From a bacterium (GTDB lineage Bacteria; Ratteibacteria; UBA8468; B48-G9; JAFGKM01): DNA of 64,000 nt. The notes under the pieces were generated by a model. The model was given only the letters and a program-made list of their open reading frames with translations. It was not told the DNA's origin and searched no databases. The translations under genes and the position numbers were made by a program. Positions 1-7,535 of this stretch are shown one piece after another. The stretch is taken from the NCBI GenBank assembly GCA_026414725.1, contig JAOAIL010000003.1:1-64000 (forward strand). The letters run 5' to 3'. Positions within the stretch are counted from its first letter, which is position 1. The number at the start of each line of letters is the position of its first letter.

Positions 1-169
1 ATCTACCCTGTGTATTCCACCAGGTCTCCCATTTTGTTAGTTGCGCATCTCTTTTCTGTATCTCTTCTCTCAAGTTTCTAATTATTCCCCTCAACTGATG
101 ATTCTCTTCAGTTAATTCTGTCATAACATCTTTTTTCTGATAAGGAAATCTTCTGTCATAGAATAACAT
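1..169 (-). CDS. Partial hypothetical coiled-coil protein (N-terminal 56 residues)
   Basis: An open frame runs from an ATG at 169-167 off the left edge, so only the first 56 residues are visible. A good ribosome binding site (GGGAGG, 171-181 read on the minus strand) precedes the ATG. The visible part begins MLFYDRRFPYQKKD and continues with a charged, heptad-like stretch rich in E, R, K, Q and L (residues 17-47) that should form a coiled coil, followed by a Trp-rich segment. I do not recognise the family. Coiled-coil N-termini next to a tRNA-derived att site often belong to mobile-element proteins, but that is inference only. Confidence 0.45.
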   Translation of the reverse strand, partial: MLFYDRRFPYQKKDVMTELTEENHQLRGIIRNLREEIQKRDAQLTKWETWWNTQGR

Positions 170-383
170 TGTTTACCTCCCTGTTAGAATTTAAAAAAGA
201 TTGATTTTCAGTGTGACAAACATACCCAAAAAAGTGTGCCAAAAGTGTGCTGATTTTTAAATTTCTGTCGTTTTATGAGGGTGGTCCACGTAAATAATAA
301 AAACCGTTGAAATCATTGATAATCAAGGGTTTCAGAAAATCTGGAGTGGAAGAGGACTTCCTGAGAAATTTGTATTGAAGGAA
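170..383. other. Non-coding stretch between partial ORF and tRNA fragment
   Basis: No convincing gene is present. Two near-identical 11-mers containing AAGTGTGC lie in tandem at about 230-250. A short plus-strand frame through them (217-297) would encode a Cys/Lys-rich peptide ending at a TAA, but a TGA closes it immediately upstream. It could be the eroded 3' end of an integrase gene; the evidence is too thin to call a pseudogene. Confidence 0.3.
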
Positions 384-433
384 CTTAGGATCCAGTGGGG
401 TTTCCCATGGGGGTTCAACTCCCCCCCCTCGCA
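384..433 (+). other. 3'-half tRNA-Leu (anticodon TAG) fragment, probable att site
   Basis: From 384 the sequence follows the second half of a class II leucine tRNA: anticodon loop CTTAGGA (384-390, anticodon TAG at 386-388), 3' anticodon strand TCCAG (391-395), long variable arm with GGG/CCC stem (398-406), T-arm GGGGG-TTCAACT-CCCCC (409-425), 3' acceptor strand CCCTCGC (426-432) and discriminator A433. Upstream of 384 nothing fits: there is no matching CTGGA 5' anticodon strand, no D-arm and no GCGAGGG 5' acceptor. A tRNA that is intact from the anticodon loop to the 3' end but lacks its 5' half is the usual footprint of a tyrosine integrase that recombined in the anticodon loop. The CCA is not encoded. 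Confidence 0.7.
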
Positions 434-442
434 AGTCCTGAA

Positions 443-601
443 TTATATCCTGGGCCAGCGGTAGATCTTACTGCCTATCTTTCGTCCCACTATCTTATTC
501 TTTATCCTTCTTGTAATCTTCTTAGGGTTTCCACTGGCTAATGTTTCAATATCATTTACAGTTCTTGCCAGTTGATAAAGAAATTTTGTCAGTTTACTCA
601 T
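443..601 (-). CDS. Small basic conserved-looking protein (52 aa)
   Basis: ATG at 601 is preceded at good distance by GGAGAA. The frame is open for 52 codons to TAA at 443. The product is strongly basic: it begins MSKLTKFLYQLARTVNDIE and ends in an Arg/Lys/Gly-rich tail with a Trp near the C-terminus. From memory it resembles small proteins of about 50 residues that recur in integrative elements of anaerobic bacteria, with an amphipathic N-terminal helix followed by an R/K/G tail. No function is known to me. Its position ten bases from the tRNA fragment fits a mobile-element or element-flank gene. Confidence 0.55.
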   Translation of the reverse strand: MSKLTKFLYQLARTVNDIETLASGNPKKITRRIKNKIVGRKIGSKIYRWPRI

Positions 602-657
602 TGTCTTCTCCAGAAGAAAGTTTATCCAGAGATTCTATAAATGTCAAACGCAATATA

Positions 658-689
658 TTGAAGATGGAAAAGTATTGAGGTATTATAAT
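658..689 (+). promoter_or_regulatory. Candidate sigma70 promoter for efp
   Basis: TTGAAG (658-663), 17 bp, TATTAT (681-686, overlapping TATAAT at 684-689). It is followed by a short leader with ribosome binding site GAGGTG in front of the ATG at 706. Confidence 0.45.
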
Positions 690-705
690 GAAAAAGAGGT
701 GAAAA

Positions 706-1269
706 ATGATAAATGCAGGAGAATTAAAAACAGGGGTTATAATAAAAAAAGAAGGGAAATTATATAAGGTAATAGAGGTAGAAACAAAAGCAAGGACAGC
801 ACAATTCTCAAGTTACACCCATCTTAAACTACAGGACTTAAAAACAGGTCACATCCATGATATAAGGGTCTCCCCTGATGAAAAAATTGAAGATATTGAG
901 ATAGAAGAGATACAGATGGAGTACAGTTATACAGATGGGAGAAATTTTTATTTTATCCATCCAGAAACATTTGAAATAGTAGAACTTCCTTTACACTCTA
1001 TAGGTGAATTTAAGAGTTTTTTAAAGGAAGGAGTAAAATTGTCTGTCCAGATATACGAAGGAGAACCTATAAGTGTTATTGTACCTGAATATGTGGAGTT
1101 AAAGATAGTAAGAACAGGTGAAGGTATAAGAGGTAATACAGATAGTACATGGAAAAGCGCTATCCTTGAAAACGGAATGGAAATTATGGTGCCTCAGTTT
1201 ATAAAAGAAGGTGATATTGTAAGAGTATCAACAAAGACAAAAGAGTATCTGGAAAGAATCCATAAGTAA
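706..1269 (+). CDS. efp: Translation elongation factor P (or close EF-P paralogue)
   Basis: EF-P binds between the P and E sites of the ribosome and stimulates peptide bond formation at polyproline stretches. The 187-residue product has the family length and its three beta-barrel domains: KOW-like at about 1-62, OB at about 67-125 and a C-terminal OB at about 128-185 that carries the conserved TGEGIRGNTDSTWK segment. The loop that normally presents a modified lysine or arginine reads TKARTAQFSS (27-36). It is longer than the common PGKGxA loop, and a glutamine stands about where the tip lysine would be. The protein may therefore belong to an EF-P subfamily with a different or absent modification. 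No modification enzyme gene is nearby. Confidence 0.85.
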   Translation: MINAGELKTGVIIKKEGKLYKVIEVETKARTAQFSSYTHLKLQDLKTGHIHDIRVSPDEKIEDIEIEEIQMEYSYTDGRNFYFIHPETFEIVELPLHSIGEFKSFLKEGVKLSVQIYEGEPISVIVPEYVELKIVRTGEGIRGNTDSTWKSAILENGMEIMVPQFIKEGDIVRVSTKTKEYLERIHK

Positions 1270-1333
1270 TTTAAGGTTTATTAACAACCCGAATATTAAT
1301 GATAAAAATTTTTAAAATTAACCAGTTAAGAAA

Positions 1334-2368
1334 ATGAAAACAGAAATAGTATGCACAATAGGTCCTGTGTCAGATAGCGTGAAAATATTGAAAGAACTTG
1401 TAGATGCAGGAATGTCAATGGCGAGAGTGAATTTTTCGCATGGTGACCGTAAAGAAATCATAAGAAAGGTAAGAAATATAATGCAAGTAAGAAGCATAAA
1501 AGGGAAGAAATTACCTATTCTTGCTGACCTACAGGGACCTAAAATAAGGATAGGACATTTCAAAAAAACAAAGATTTATTTAAAAACAGGACAGCGGTTT
1601 ATTATCACAACAAGAAAAATTACAGGAACAATAAAAAGTGTAAGTGTGGATTATGAAAATTTACATAAATATGTCATGAAAGATGACAGCATATTTCTTG
1701 ATGACGGCAAAATTGAATTAAAAATAGACAGAGTAAAAAATACTGATATTGTATGTGAAGTCATAGTTGGTGGAGAATTATCTTCAAGAAAAGGAATCTC
1801 TGTTGTTGGTAAAACGTTACCACTTCCTGGAATAACTGAACAGGACTACAGAGATGCTGAATTTGCTGTGTCTTTAGGTATTACATATTTCGCTCAGTCG
1901 TTTGTAAGAAAAGCAGATGATGTAGTTAAACTGAAAGAGTTTCTTATCAGATGTAATCCCGCAAACAGGTATTTTGTTATTGCAAAGATTGAGGACTATA
2001 ATGGATATAAAAATATAGACAGTATAATAGAAGTAAGTGATGGAATAATGGTAGCGAGGGGAGACCTCGGAGTAAGTGTCCAGAGAGCACTGGTTCCCCT
2101 GATACAGAAAGAGATTATTGAGAAATGTAATAAAGCAAACAAACTGGATATTGTAGCAACCCAGATGCTTGATTCAATGACAGAAAATCCTTATCCCACC
2201 CGTGCTGAAGTGAACGATGTTGCAGTGGCAGTTATGCAGGGAGCGGATTATCTCTTATTATCTTCTGAAACTGCAGCAGGAAAGTATCCTGTACTCGCTA
2301 CAAGAGAGATGAAAAAAATTATAAACACAATTGAAAGATATATAAATAAAAACCCTCTCCCCATTTAA
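1334..2368 (+). CDS. pyk: Pyruvate kinase lacking the C-terminal domain
   Basis: Converts phosphoenolpyruvate and ADP to pyruvate and ATP in the last step of glycolysis. Family motifs appear in order: RVNFSHG (31-37), [10 protein letters not shown] (about 65), the B-domain lid (about 75-160), KIEDYNG (about 218), MVARGDLGV (about 240) and the TQMLDSM...PTRAEV signature (about 275-290). The protein ends shortly after [11 protein letters not shown], at residue 344, whereas typical bacterial enzymes have about 470 residues. The missing part is the C-terminal allosteric domain. The stop codon lies inside a strong terminator hairpin, and no continuing pyruvate kinase sequence follows in any frame, so the short form looks genuine. 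No clear ribosome binding site precedes the ATG. Confidence 0.88.
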   Translation: MKTEIVCTIGPVSDSVKILKELVDAGMSMARVNFSHGDRKEIIRKVRNIMQVRSIKGKKLPILADLQGPKIRIGHFKKTKIYLKTGQRFIITTRKITGTIKSVSVDYENLHKYVMKDDSIFLDDGKIELKIDRVKNTDIVCEVIVGGELSSRKGISVVGKTLPLPGITEQDYRDAEFAVSLGITYFAQSFVRKADDVVKLKEFLIRCNPANRYFVIAKIEDYNGYKNIDSIIEVSDGIMVARGDLGVSVQRALVPLIQKEIIEKCNKANKLDIVATQMLDSMTENPYPTRAEVNDVAVAVMQGADYLLLSSETAAGKYPVLATREMKKIINTIERYINKNPLPI

Positions 2369-2382
2369 AATGAGGAGAGGGT
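2352..2382 (+). terminator. Hairpin overlapping the pyk stop codon
   Basis: ACCCTCTCC (2352-2360) pairs perfectly with GGAGAGGGT (2374-2382), and inner A/T pairs extend the stem. The pyk stop codon is in the loop. There is no clear T-run, so it may act as a terminator or mRNA-end stabiliser between convergent pyk and the lipoprotein gene. Nearly the same stem recurs at 35896-35930. Confidence 0.6.
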
Positions 2383-2400
2383 ACAGAGAAAATAACTGTT

Positions 2401-2850
2401 TTATACTTCAACTTCTCTGGTCTCTGTGGTTATTAGAGTCCCATTTCTGTAATACTTAACTGTTACTGTTCTTACATTACCTTTGAGTTCTCCTGGAGTG
2501 GCTATAATATCTTCAGTGATTCCATCTTCTGTTACTCTTGAATATTTTACCGTAGAGTTGAGTGTTGCCGCATCTTTTGCTGCTTTGCTTACAACATCTT
2601 CATCTGCTTTAGCCGTTGCTTCTTTTTCTTCTAATTTATACCCAACCCATCCACCTGCAGCAGCACCAACAGCAGATCCGATAATAGCCCCTCTCCAGGG
2701 ATTACTTGAATCAACAATTGCTCCAAGAATTCCACCTGCTACCGCGCCTATTGCAGCACCTTTCTTTGTTCCTGTAGAAAGAGAATCTATGGTCTTACAT
2801 CCCGTTAATGTTATACCCACCAATAACACTACCACTATCCATTTTCTCAT
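2401..2850 (-). CDS. Glycine-zipper outer-membrane lipoprotein
   Basis: A 149-residue secreted lipoprotein. The N-terminus has a basic start, a hydrophobic core and the lipobox LTGC with Cys18 as the acylation site. Residues about 30-72 form a Gly/Ala-rich segment (GAAIGAVAGGILGAIV, then GAIIGSAVGAAAGG) typical of glycine-zipper domains, which pair as membrane-associated helices. The C-terminal part is beta-rich and unassigned. The gene lies 21 bp downstream of the OmpA-family gene on the same strand and probably shares its promoter. A structural or anchoring role in the outer membrane is likely by family resemblance. Confidence 0.75.
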   Translation of the reverse strand: MRKWIVVVLLVGITLTGCKTIDSLSTGTKKGAAIGAVAGGILGAIVDSSNPWRGAIIGSAVGAAAGGWVGYKLEEKEATAKADEDVVSKAAKDAATLNSTVKYSRVTEDGITEDIIATPGELKGNVRTVTVKYYRNGTLITTETREVEV

Positions 2851-2871
2851 TTCTACCTCTCTGTTTAATCT

Positions 2872-3552
2872 TTATTCAGCAACTGCAAAACTTACCTTTC
2901 TAACAAATGGCCAGGCGGACTTTTCTGCCTCAACTTCTCCGGCTGCTTTAGTAATCAACCTATTTGCATCTACCCCTTCCTTTACCAGAGCGTCTTTTAC
3001 TGCATTCACCCTGCGCTCTGAAAGTTTAAGATTATACTCAGACGTCCCCTCAGGAGAAGCAGAACCAACAATCGCTATCTTTATACCAGGATTTGCCTTA
3101 ATAACAGCCGCATTTTCTTTGATTGTCTGTGCAGCAAGTGGAGTGATTTTGGCACTGTCATAGTTGAAATATACATCTTTAAGATTGAGTACTAAAACCT
3201 TACCCGGAACTTTTACTATTTTCTCAACCGGTTTTTCTACCACTTTTACTTTCTCGCATACTTTTACGGGTGGTTCTACCTTCTTTTCAACTATTGGTAC
3301 GACCTTTTCCTTTGCAGTCCCTACAAAAACATAACCTCTATTGCCCCACTGTTGATTTTCCATACCAGCAGGAATCTGGGTCGGCATCCACCAGTATCCA
3401 CCTTTTTCTGCATCATACACTGGTTGTTTTGTTGCGCCGGACTCTCCGTACCATGAGAATTTCTCAGGCAATGTCTGTGCCATTGTCTTACCTGCTGATA
3501 AAACAAAGCAGGCAATCATTAACATCAGCAACAATTTTGTTGCTTTTTCCAT
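2872..3552 (-). CDS. OmpA-family peptidoglycan-binding protein
   Basis: A 226-residue exported protein with an N-terminal signal peptide (about 1-25) and a Trp/Gly-rich segment (about 33-75). A Pro/Val/Lys-rich linker (about 80-118) leads to an OmpA C-terminal domain (about 120-226). That domain shows the family pattern: VYFNYDSAKITP, GSASPEGTSEYNLKLSERR and VKDALVKEGV. OmpA-like domains bind the diaminopimelate of peptidoglycan and tie the cell wall to the outer membrane. No lipobox is seen, so this is not a classical Pal, although it sits beside tolB as pal normally does. GGAGGAAGGAG precedes the start. The gene has its own promoter overlapping the end of tolB. Confidence 0.85.
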   Translation of the reverse strand: MEKATKLLLMLMIACFVLSAGKTMAQTLPEKFSWYGESGATKQPVYDAEKGGYWWMPTQIPAGMENQQWGNRGYVFVGTAKEKVVPIVEKKVEPPVKVCEKVKVVEKPVEKIVKVPGKVLVLNLKDVYFNYDSAKITPLAAQTIKENAAVIKANPGIKIAIVGSASPEGTSEYNLKLSERRVNAVKDALVKEGVDANRLITKAAGEVEAEKSAWPFVRKVSFAVAE

Positions 3553-3602
3553 CTCCTTCCTCCTTTCCCCTTTATGGGATGAAAATCTCTTTTTCCTGTT
3601 TA

Positions 3603-3631
3603 TATAATACCTTTTATTCTTGAATTGTCAA
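3603..3631 (-). promoter_or_regulatory. Promoter for the OmpA/lipoprotein genes
   Basis: Read on the minus strand: a perfect TTGACA (3631-3626), 16-17 bp, then TATTAT/ATTATA (3609-3603). The start codon is at 3552. The promoter lies just after the tolB stop codon, so ompA and the lipoprotein gene can be transcribed independently of the tol operon. Confidence 0.7.
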
Positions 3632-3640
3632 ATTTTTCGG

Positions 3641-4858
3641 CTATTTACCCCAGGAAGGACTGAAAGAATTCTTTTTTCCTGTATTGAGTATCCTTTTTTC
3701 ACCACTTACAATATCTAATATAACAAGGGAAGATGATTTTGAACGGCTGTTTGTATATATAATATGTCTGCTATCAGGTGCCCATGAAACATCTTCACAT
3801 CCCAAACCTTCTCCTATTACCTTTGTTTCACCTGTGGATACATCATATATTGCCAGTCCAAAACCATCTCTTTGAAACACATAGGCAATATAATTACCAT
3901 CAGGTGAGTATACTGGTGAGGTAGAATAACCGGACAGATAACTAATCCTTTTAACCCGTTGACCATCCTTTGTCATTGTATATATCTGGGGTGAGCCATA
4001 TCTATCAGAAACAAATGCAATTGTATTGCCATCCGGAGAAAAAGATGGAGAGGCATCTGTTGAATTAGCCGCTGTTAACTGCCTTTTTATCCTGCCATTG
4101 AAATCAACAACATAAATATCAGGTCTGCCACTTCTGCTCAATACCACCGCAATCTCTCCTGTATTCAGAGATGGAGATGCACAGGCATTTAATCCTGGTT
4201 CAGCGAGGAGTGTTTTCTTCTCTCCTGTTTTCAAATCCATCTTTACAAGTTTAGGCCAGCCACCTTCATAGGAGATATGTACAATTTCCTGGTTCGGTAT
4301 TAACCATCTCGGATAATGTACCATATAATCAGTATTAGTTAGTTGTTTCAGATTTTCTCCATCATAGTCAATACAGTAAATCTCATATTTCCCTGAAGCG
4401 TTAGAAACAAACAATATCTTACTTCTTGCAATTCCAGGTTTTCCGGTGAGATGTAACACTAAATCATCATTAACAGTATGAGCAAGATAGGAAGCGTTAA
4501 CATCTGTTCTATAATATCTTTCAAAAAGTATTTTCTCTTCCAGATTATCTTCTACAACTATTTTTATACCATCAGATGTCTTTATACCCTGAAGTGTAAT
4601 CTGTGTTGTATATCTTTTTTTTGCTACTTCTGGACTTTCAACGAATATCGCTTCCTCCACATTAAAATAACCGGAATAGTAAAGGTCTCTTTTTAATGTT
4701 GATAAAAATATATTCCAGTAGTTATCATTTTCTGTTCCTAAAAGAATAACAATATCTGCTTTTTCCTGCAGATTTTTTGTTATTTGAAGGAAAACAGTGG
4801 AACATTGAACTTTTATTATTGTAAGTAATATAAAACAAACGAAAACAAATCTTTTCAT
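3641..4858 (-). CDS. tolB: TolB, periplasmic beta-propeller of the Tol system
   Basis: Periplasmic component of the Tol-Pal system, which helps constrict the outer membrane at division. The 405-residue protein has a signal peptide (about 1-20), an N-terminal alpha/beta domain (to about 140) and a C-terminal six-bladed propeller built of repeats such as ASPSFSPDGNTIAFVSD and SPVYSPDGNYIAYV. The length matches TolB. It follows the TonB/TolA-like gene by 3 bp, so the two are translationally linked. Pal itself is not recognisable; the adjacent OmpA-domain protein may take that place. Confidence 0.9.
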   Translation of the reverse strand: MKRFVFVCFILLTIIKVQCSTVFLQITKNLQEKADIVILLGTENDNYWNIFLSTLKRDLYYSGYFNVEEAIFVESPEVAKKRYTTQITLQGIKTSDGIKIVVEDNLEEKILFERYYRTDVNASYLAHTVNDDLVLHLTGKPGIARSKILFVSNASGKYEIYCIDYDGENLKQLTNTDYMVHYPRWLIPNQEIVHISYEGGWPKLVKMDLKTGEKKTLLAEPGLNACASPSLNTGEIAVVLSRSGRPDIYVVDFNGRIKRQLTAANSTDASPSFSPDGNTIAFVSDRYGSPQIYTMTKDGQRVKRISYLSGYSTSPVYSPDGNYIAYVFQRDGFGLAIYDVSTGETKVIGEGLGCEDVSWAPDSRHIIYTNSRSKSSSLVILDIVSGEKRILNTGKKNSFSPSWGK

Positions 4859-4861
4859 ATT

Positions 4862-5626
4862 CTATCCCTCCGTTTTAAACTCAATTACTATATCAAGATA
4901 GTTATGTGGTATCTCTGCAGGAAAAGGTGAGACCTGTCTTGTTGACAATACTGCTTCCATAACTGACCGGTCAAAACGTGTATTCCCGGAACTTTTTTCA
5001 AGTGCTATATTCTCTATCCTGCCATCTCTATAAACCCTGAAGGAAACAAAAGCATTCCTTTCTCCAATTATATTGTCCGTTCTCCAATTTTCTTTTATCT
5101 TTTTATGAATTGTTGATAGATACCAGTCAGGAATACTCATCAAACTTGATATATTTATTTCTGTTGTTGCACTTTCTATCTTTTCTACATTTACAGATTC
5201 AGGCATTTTTTGTATTGATGTTTTATCAGGGGTAGAGGGTTGAGAAATACCTGTTTTTGCAATCAGTGATTCTTTAAATTTTTCTGCAGAAAAAACAGGA
5301 ATTTCTTTTTGAGGTATTTGCTGTTTTTCTATAGTTTTTTCTTCTTTTATAACTGGTTTTTCCTTAGATGTCTTTTGTTCAGTTTTAAGTTGTTGTTTAA
5401 CTGGTAATTTTTCTAATGATGGGGATGATACAATTTCAGGTACAGGAATATCAATAATATGTACAGTAAAAATTTCTTTTGTAGCAATCTGTTTTTTCAT
5501 AGGAGAGATAAGCAAAAAAGATATACCTACCATATGGATAAATAAAGAAATTTCTGTACTTCTCTTACCTATCCTTTCTATTCCATTTCTGCCTGAGTAG
5601 CCAGTCCTATGGTCTCTATATTGCAT
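4862..5626 (-). CDS. TonB/TolA-like energy transducer
   Basis: Transmits proton-motive energy from the ExbB/ExbD (TolQ/TolR) motor to the periplasm. A single membrane helix (about residues 28-43) is followed by a Lys/Glu/Pro-rich spacer (about 65-150) and a TonB C-terminal domain (about 165-254) with FRVYRDGRIENIAL and the SSGNTRFDRSVMEAV signature. This layout and the neighbouring tolB suggest a TolA role, although the C-terminal fold resembles TonB. The start is uncertain: the ATG at 5626 overlaps exbD by 49 bp, has no ribosome binding site and adds an unusual hydrophilic leader. A start just after the exbD stop would need a rare codon. Confidence 0.8.
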   Translation of the reverse strand: MQYRDHRTGYSGRNGIERIGKRSTEISLFIHMVGISFLLISPMKKQIATKEIFTVHIIDIPVPEIVSSPSLEKLPVKQQLKTEQKTSKEKPVIKEEKTIEKQQIPQKEIPVFSAEKFKESLIAKTGISQPSTPDKTSIQKMPESVNVEKIESATTEINISSLMSIPDWYLSTIHKKIKENWRTDNIIGERNAFVSFRVYRDGRIENIALEKSSGNTRFDRSVMEAVLSTRQVSPFPAEIPHNYLDIVIEFKTEG

Positions 5627-5988
5627 TTTTTTGATATATCCAGAACCTTAACAATGTTTTTATACAGAACAGATTCATCGCCTTTTATGACTATCGCAAG
5701 ATTTTCATTAATCCTTTTCTTTTCCTTGAGTATATTATACATCTCCCTGAGTGTAACCTTTCTGTCATCTATATAATAAACATCTCCTGTTGCTACCGTT
5801 ATTATAGTACTATTTTCTACCTGAATCTTCCCCGGTGATGATGCTGGAAGTTTTACCTCTATCCCCTGTTCAAGAAAAGGAGAAATAATGAGAAGTATTA
5901 TAACAAGAGTCAGTGCTACATCCACAAGATTTGTTATATTGACCTGTGCGAATGTAAGATCTCCATTATTTTTTCTGATAGGTCTCAT
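5578..5988 (-). CDS. ExbD/TolR family biopolymer transport protein
   Basis: A 136-residue inner-membrane protein with one N-terminal transmembrane helix (about 17-38) and a periplasmic domain. The helix contains the conserved aspartate context VDVALTLVIILLI, in which the Asp takes part in proton movement with ExbB/TolQ. The periplasmic part shows the family segments IEVKLPASS and VIKGDESVLYKNIVKVLD. It lies 19 bp downstream of the exbB homologue and overlaps the next gene. The family pairing supports a TolR or ExbD role; context with TolB favours TolR. Confidence 0.88.
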   Translation of the reverse strand: MRPIRKNNGDLTFAQVNITNLVDVALTLVIILLIISPFLEQGIEVKLPASSPGKIQVENSTIITVATGDVYYIDDRKVTLREMYNILKEKKRINENLAIVIKGDESVLYKNIVKVLDISKKCNIETIGLATQAEME

Positions 5989-6007
5989 CCTACATCTTCC
6001 TTTTTTA

Positions 6008-6619
6008 TCACTTCCTGTCAGAATAGGACTTTATATAATCCAGAATATACGGGAAAATAAATTCCATCTTTTCAAGGATATTGTTAAGCCGTTCCCTGTA
6101 ATAGTTATACCCAACTGCAGCAGGTATTGCAACGATTAATCCTACAACAGTAGTTATTAAAGCAGTATAAACCCCTCCTGCAACAAACCTTACAGAAGAA
6201 GAGCCAGCAGCAGCAATCCCCTGAAAAGATAAAAGAAGTCCCCATACAGTCCCTAAAAGTCCTAAAAAAGGTGATATTGTAGCAATAGTAGCAAGGGATA
6301 TAAGCTTAACTTCAAGTTTGCCTTCCTCTCTTATAAATGCTTTCTCAAGATGTTCCTTCAGGTCTTCCATATTTTCCCTTTCTCTTATTTCAATACCATA
6401 ATTAAGGATACTGCTTAATGGACAGTTTAATAACCTTACATTCCCACCCTTTTTTATCTGTTTCTCAAATATCCTGTGTTTTTTCTCTATATTCCTAAAA
6501 ATAAAAAATTTCTCAAGGATAATCTTCCAGGAATAGAAGGAGAGAAATACAAGAACTACAATAATAAATCTCCCCACTACATCTGATTGTTTCCACGAGG
6601 CAATCCAGATATTTTCCAT
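6008..6619 (-). CDS. ExbB/TolQ family proton channel protein
   Basis: A 203-residue MotA/TolQ/ExbB channel subunit. There is an N-terminal helix (about 14-35), then a cytoplasmic loop, and then two hydrophobic helices with the family signatures ISPFLGLLGTVWGLLLSF (about 113-130) and ALITTVVGLIVAIPAAVGYNYY (about 150-171, given here as separate hydrophobic and NYY parts). It forms the proton-conducting motor with the ExbD/TolR protein encoded next. It follows the LolA-like gene after 2 bp, so the five genes from 7386 to 3641 look like one operon. Confidence 0.88.
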   Translation of the reverse strand: MENIWIASWKQSDVVGRFIIVVLVFLSFYSWKIILEKFFIFRNIEKKHRIFEKQIKKGGNVRLLNCPLSSILNYGIEIRERENMEDLKEHLEKAFIREEGKLEVKLISLATIATISPFLGLLGTVWGLLLSFQGIAAAGSSSVRFVAGGVYTALITTVVGLIVAIPAAVGYNYYRERLNNILEKMEFIFPYILDYIKSYSDRK

Positions 6620-6621
6620 TT

Positions 6622-7386
6622 TTATCTTACATTTACAGATTCAGACATTTTTTTCATCGTTTCTGTCATATCCATATACTTTACATCCGCAGGTATATCA
6701 AGTTTAAAGACAGAATCAGAAAAGGGTTCTGTACTGAGGCCTAAAATATCAATCCACATAGCAGGTGTATCTGTATCTCCATAAAATTCAATTTTCTCAG
6801 GAAGTAAAGATGATGGATTTACCCACATAAGCATTTTATTAAACATCTGCTGTGTACTCTGAACACCAAATGTAGAAGAAATGTTTCCTGTATTGCTTAT
6901 GTCACGTATACTGATAAGGTAAAATGATTTACCATCTTTAATTTTTTCTTCCACAGATATTTTATCTATCATCTGATAAAGTTGGCTTATACTGTCACTG
7001 TTCATTATAAATCCCTGGTTATTTTTCATCTGCTGTTTCATATTCTCTGGCAGTTTTTCTAAATCAAAAGTAAATACTGTTTTCAACATCTTTTGATACT
7101 GAATCATTTTCTGTCCATCCATTAGCATATATATTTCCATTGGTTGAGGCATACCCGGATTGCTCATTATCATATCCATCCGCATCTTATTGCCTTTCTG
7201 CCAGAAATTTACAGGTATTTTCATTATGTTACCCATCATAGACATATTAATTTCATACTTACCACTTATACACTCCACATTGCTGTTCTTCTGTAACATC
7301 CGGGCAAAAAACTCTTCTTTATTTACCTCTGCACGTAAAGAAAATACTATCCCTACCAGTACTGCTACTAAAAACATTCTTCTCAT
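6622..7386 (-). CDS. LolA-like outer-membrane lipoprotein-sorting family protein
   Basis: A 254-residue periplasmic protein with a signal peptide (about 1-19, ending near LRA). It has the beta-rich LolA/LolB fold pattern: repeated extended strands around NVECISGKYEINM, FWQKGNKMRMDM, YMLMDGQKMIQYQ and late strands with WVNPSSLLPEKIEFY. It is notably rich in Met. Members of this family carry lipoproteins or lipids across the periplasm; the cargo here is unknown. It is the first gene of the tol-like operon and has a strong binding site (GGAAGGAGGAAAG). It could equally be one of the LolA-fold proteins of unknown function seen beside exporter genes. Confidence 0.7.
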   Translation of the reverse strand: MRRMFLVAVLVGIVFSLRAEVNKEEFFARMLQKNSNVECISGKYEINMSMMGNIMKIPVNFWQKGNKMRMDMIMSNPGMPQPMEIYMLMDGQKMIQYQKMLKTVFTFDLEKLPENMKQQMKNNQGFIMNSDSISQLYQMIDKISVEEKIKDGKSFYLISIRDISNTGNISSTFGVQSTQQMFNKMLMWVNPSSLLPEKIEFYGDTDTPAMWIDILGLSTEPFSDSVFKLDIPADVKYMDMTETMKKMSESVNVR

Positions 7387-7439
7387 CTTTCCTCCTTCCC
7401 CTATCTTTCTTATTCCAAAGGAAGTTAAGGGTATAATTT

Positions 7440-7468
7440 ATAATATCCCATTTTTCACTTTAATGCAA
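7440..7468 (-). promoter_or_regulatory. Candidate promoter of the lolA-like/tol operon
   Basis: On the minus strand: TTGCAT (7468-7463), 17 bp, TATTAT (7445-7440), with the start codon at 7386. The -10 region lies in an A/T-rich near-palindrome (7430-7449). Confidence 0.4.
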
Positions 7469-7535
7469 TAAATATTAGACATTTAAGGTGTGAAATTGTA
7501 TTATTATAATCAGGAATTTACGCAAAATAATAAAT

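Noticed and set aside
228-252. Tandem near-identical 11-mers containing AAGTGTGC, possible iterons or an att core
   Set aside because: Only two copies and no nearby replication gene; more likely the eroded end of a coding sequence or chance.
1334-2400. Frameshift explaining the short pyruvate kinase
   Set aside because: No C-terminal pyruvate kinase domain can be read in any frame after 2368; a hairpin and a convergent gene follow at once.
7430-7450. Near-palindromic A/T-rich element as a regulator site
   Set aside because: It overlaps a -10 region and its symmetry is imperfect; A/T richness explains it well enough.
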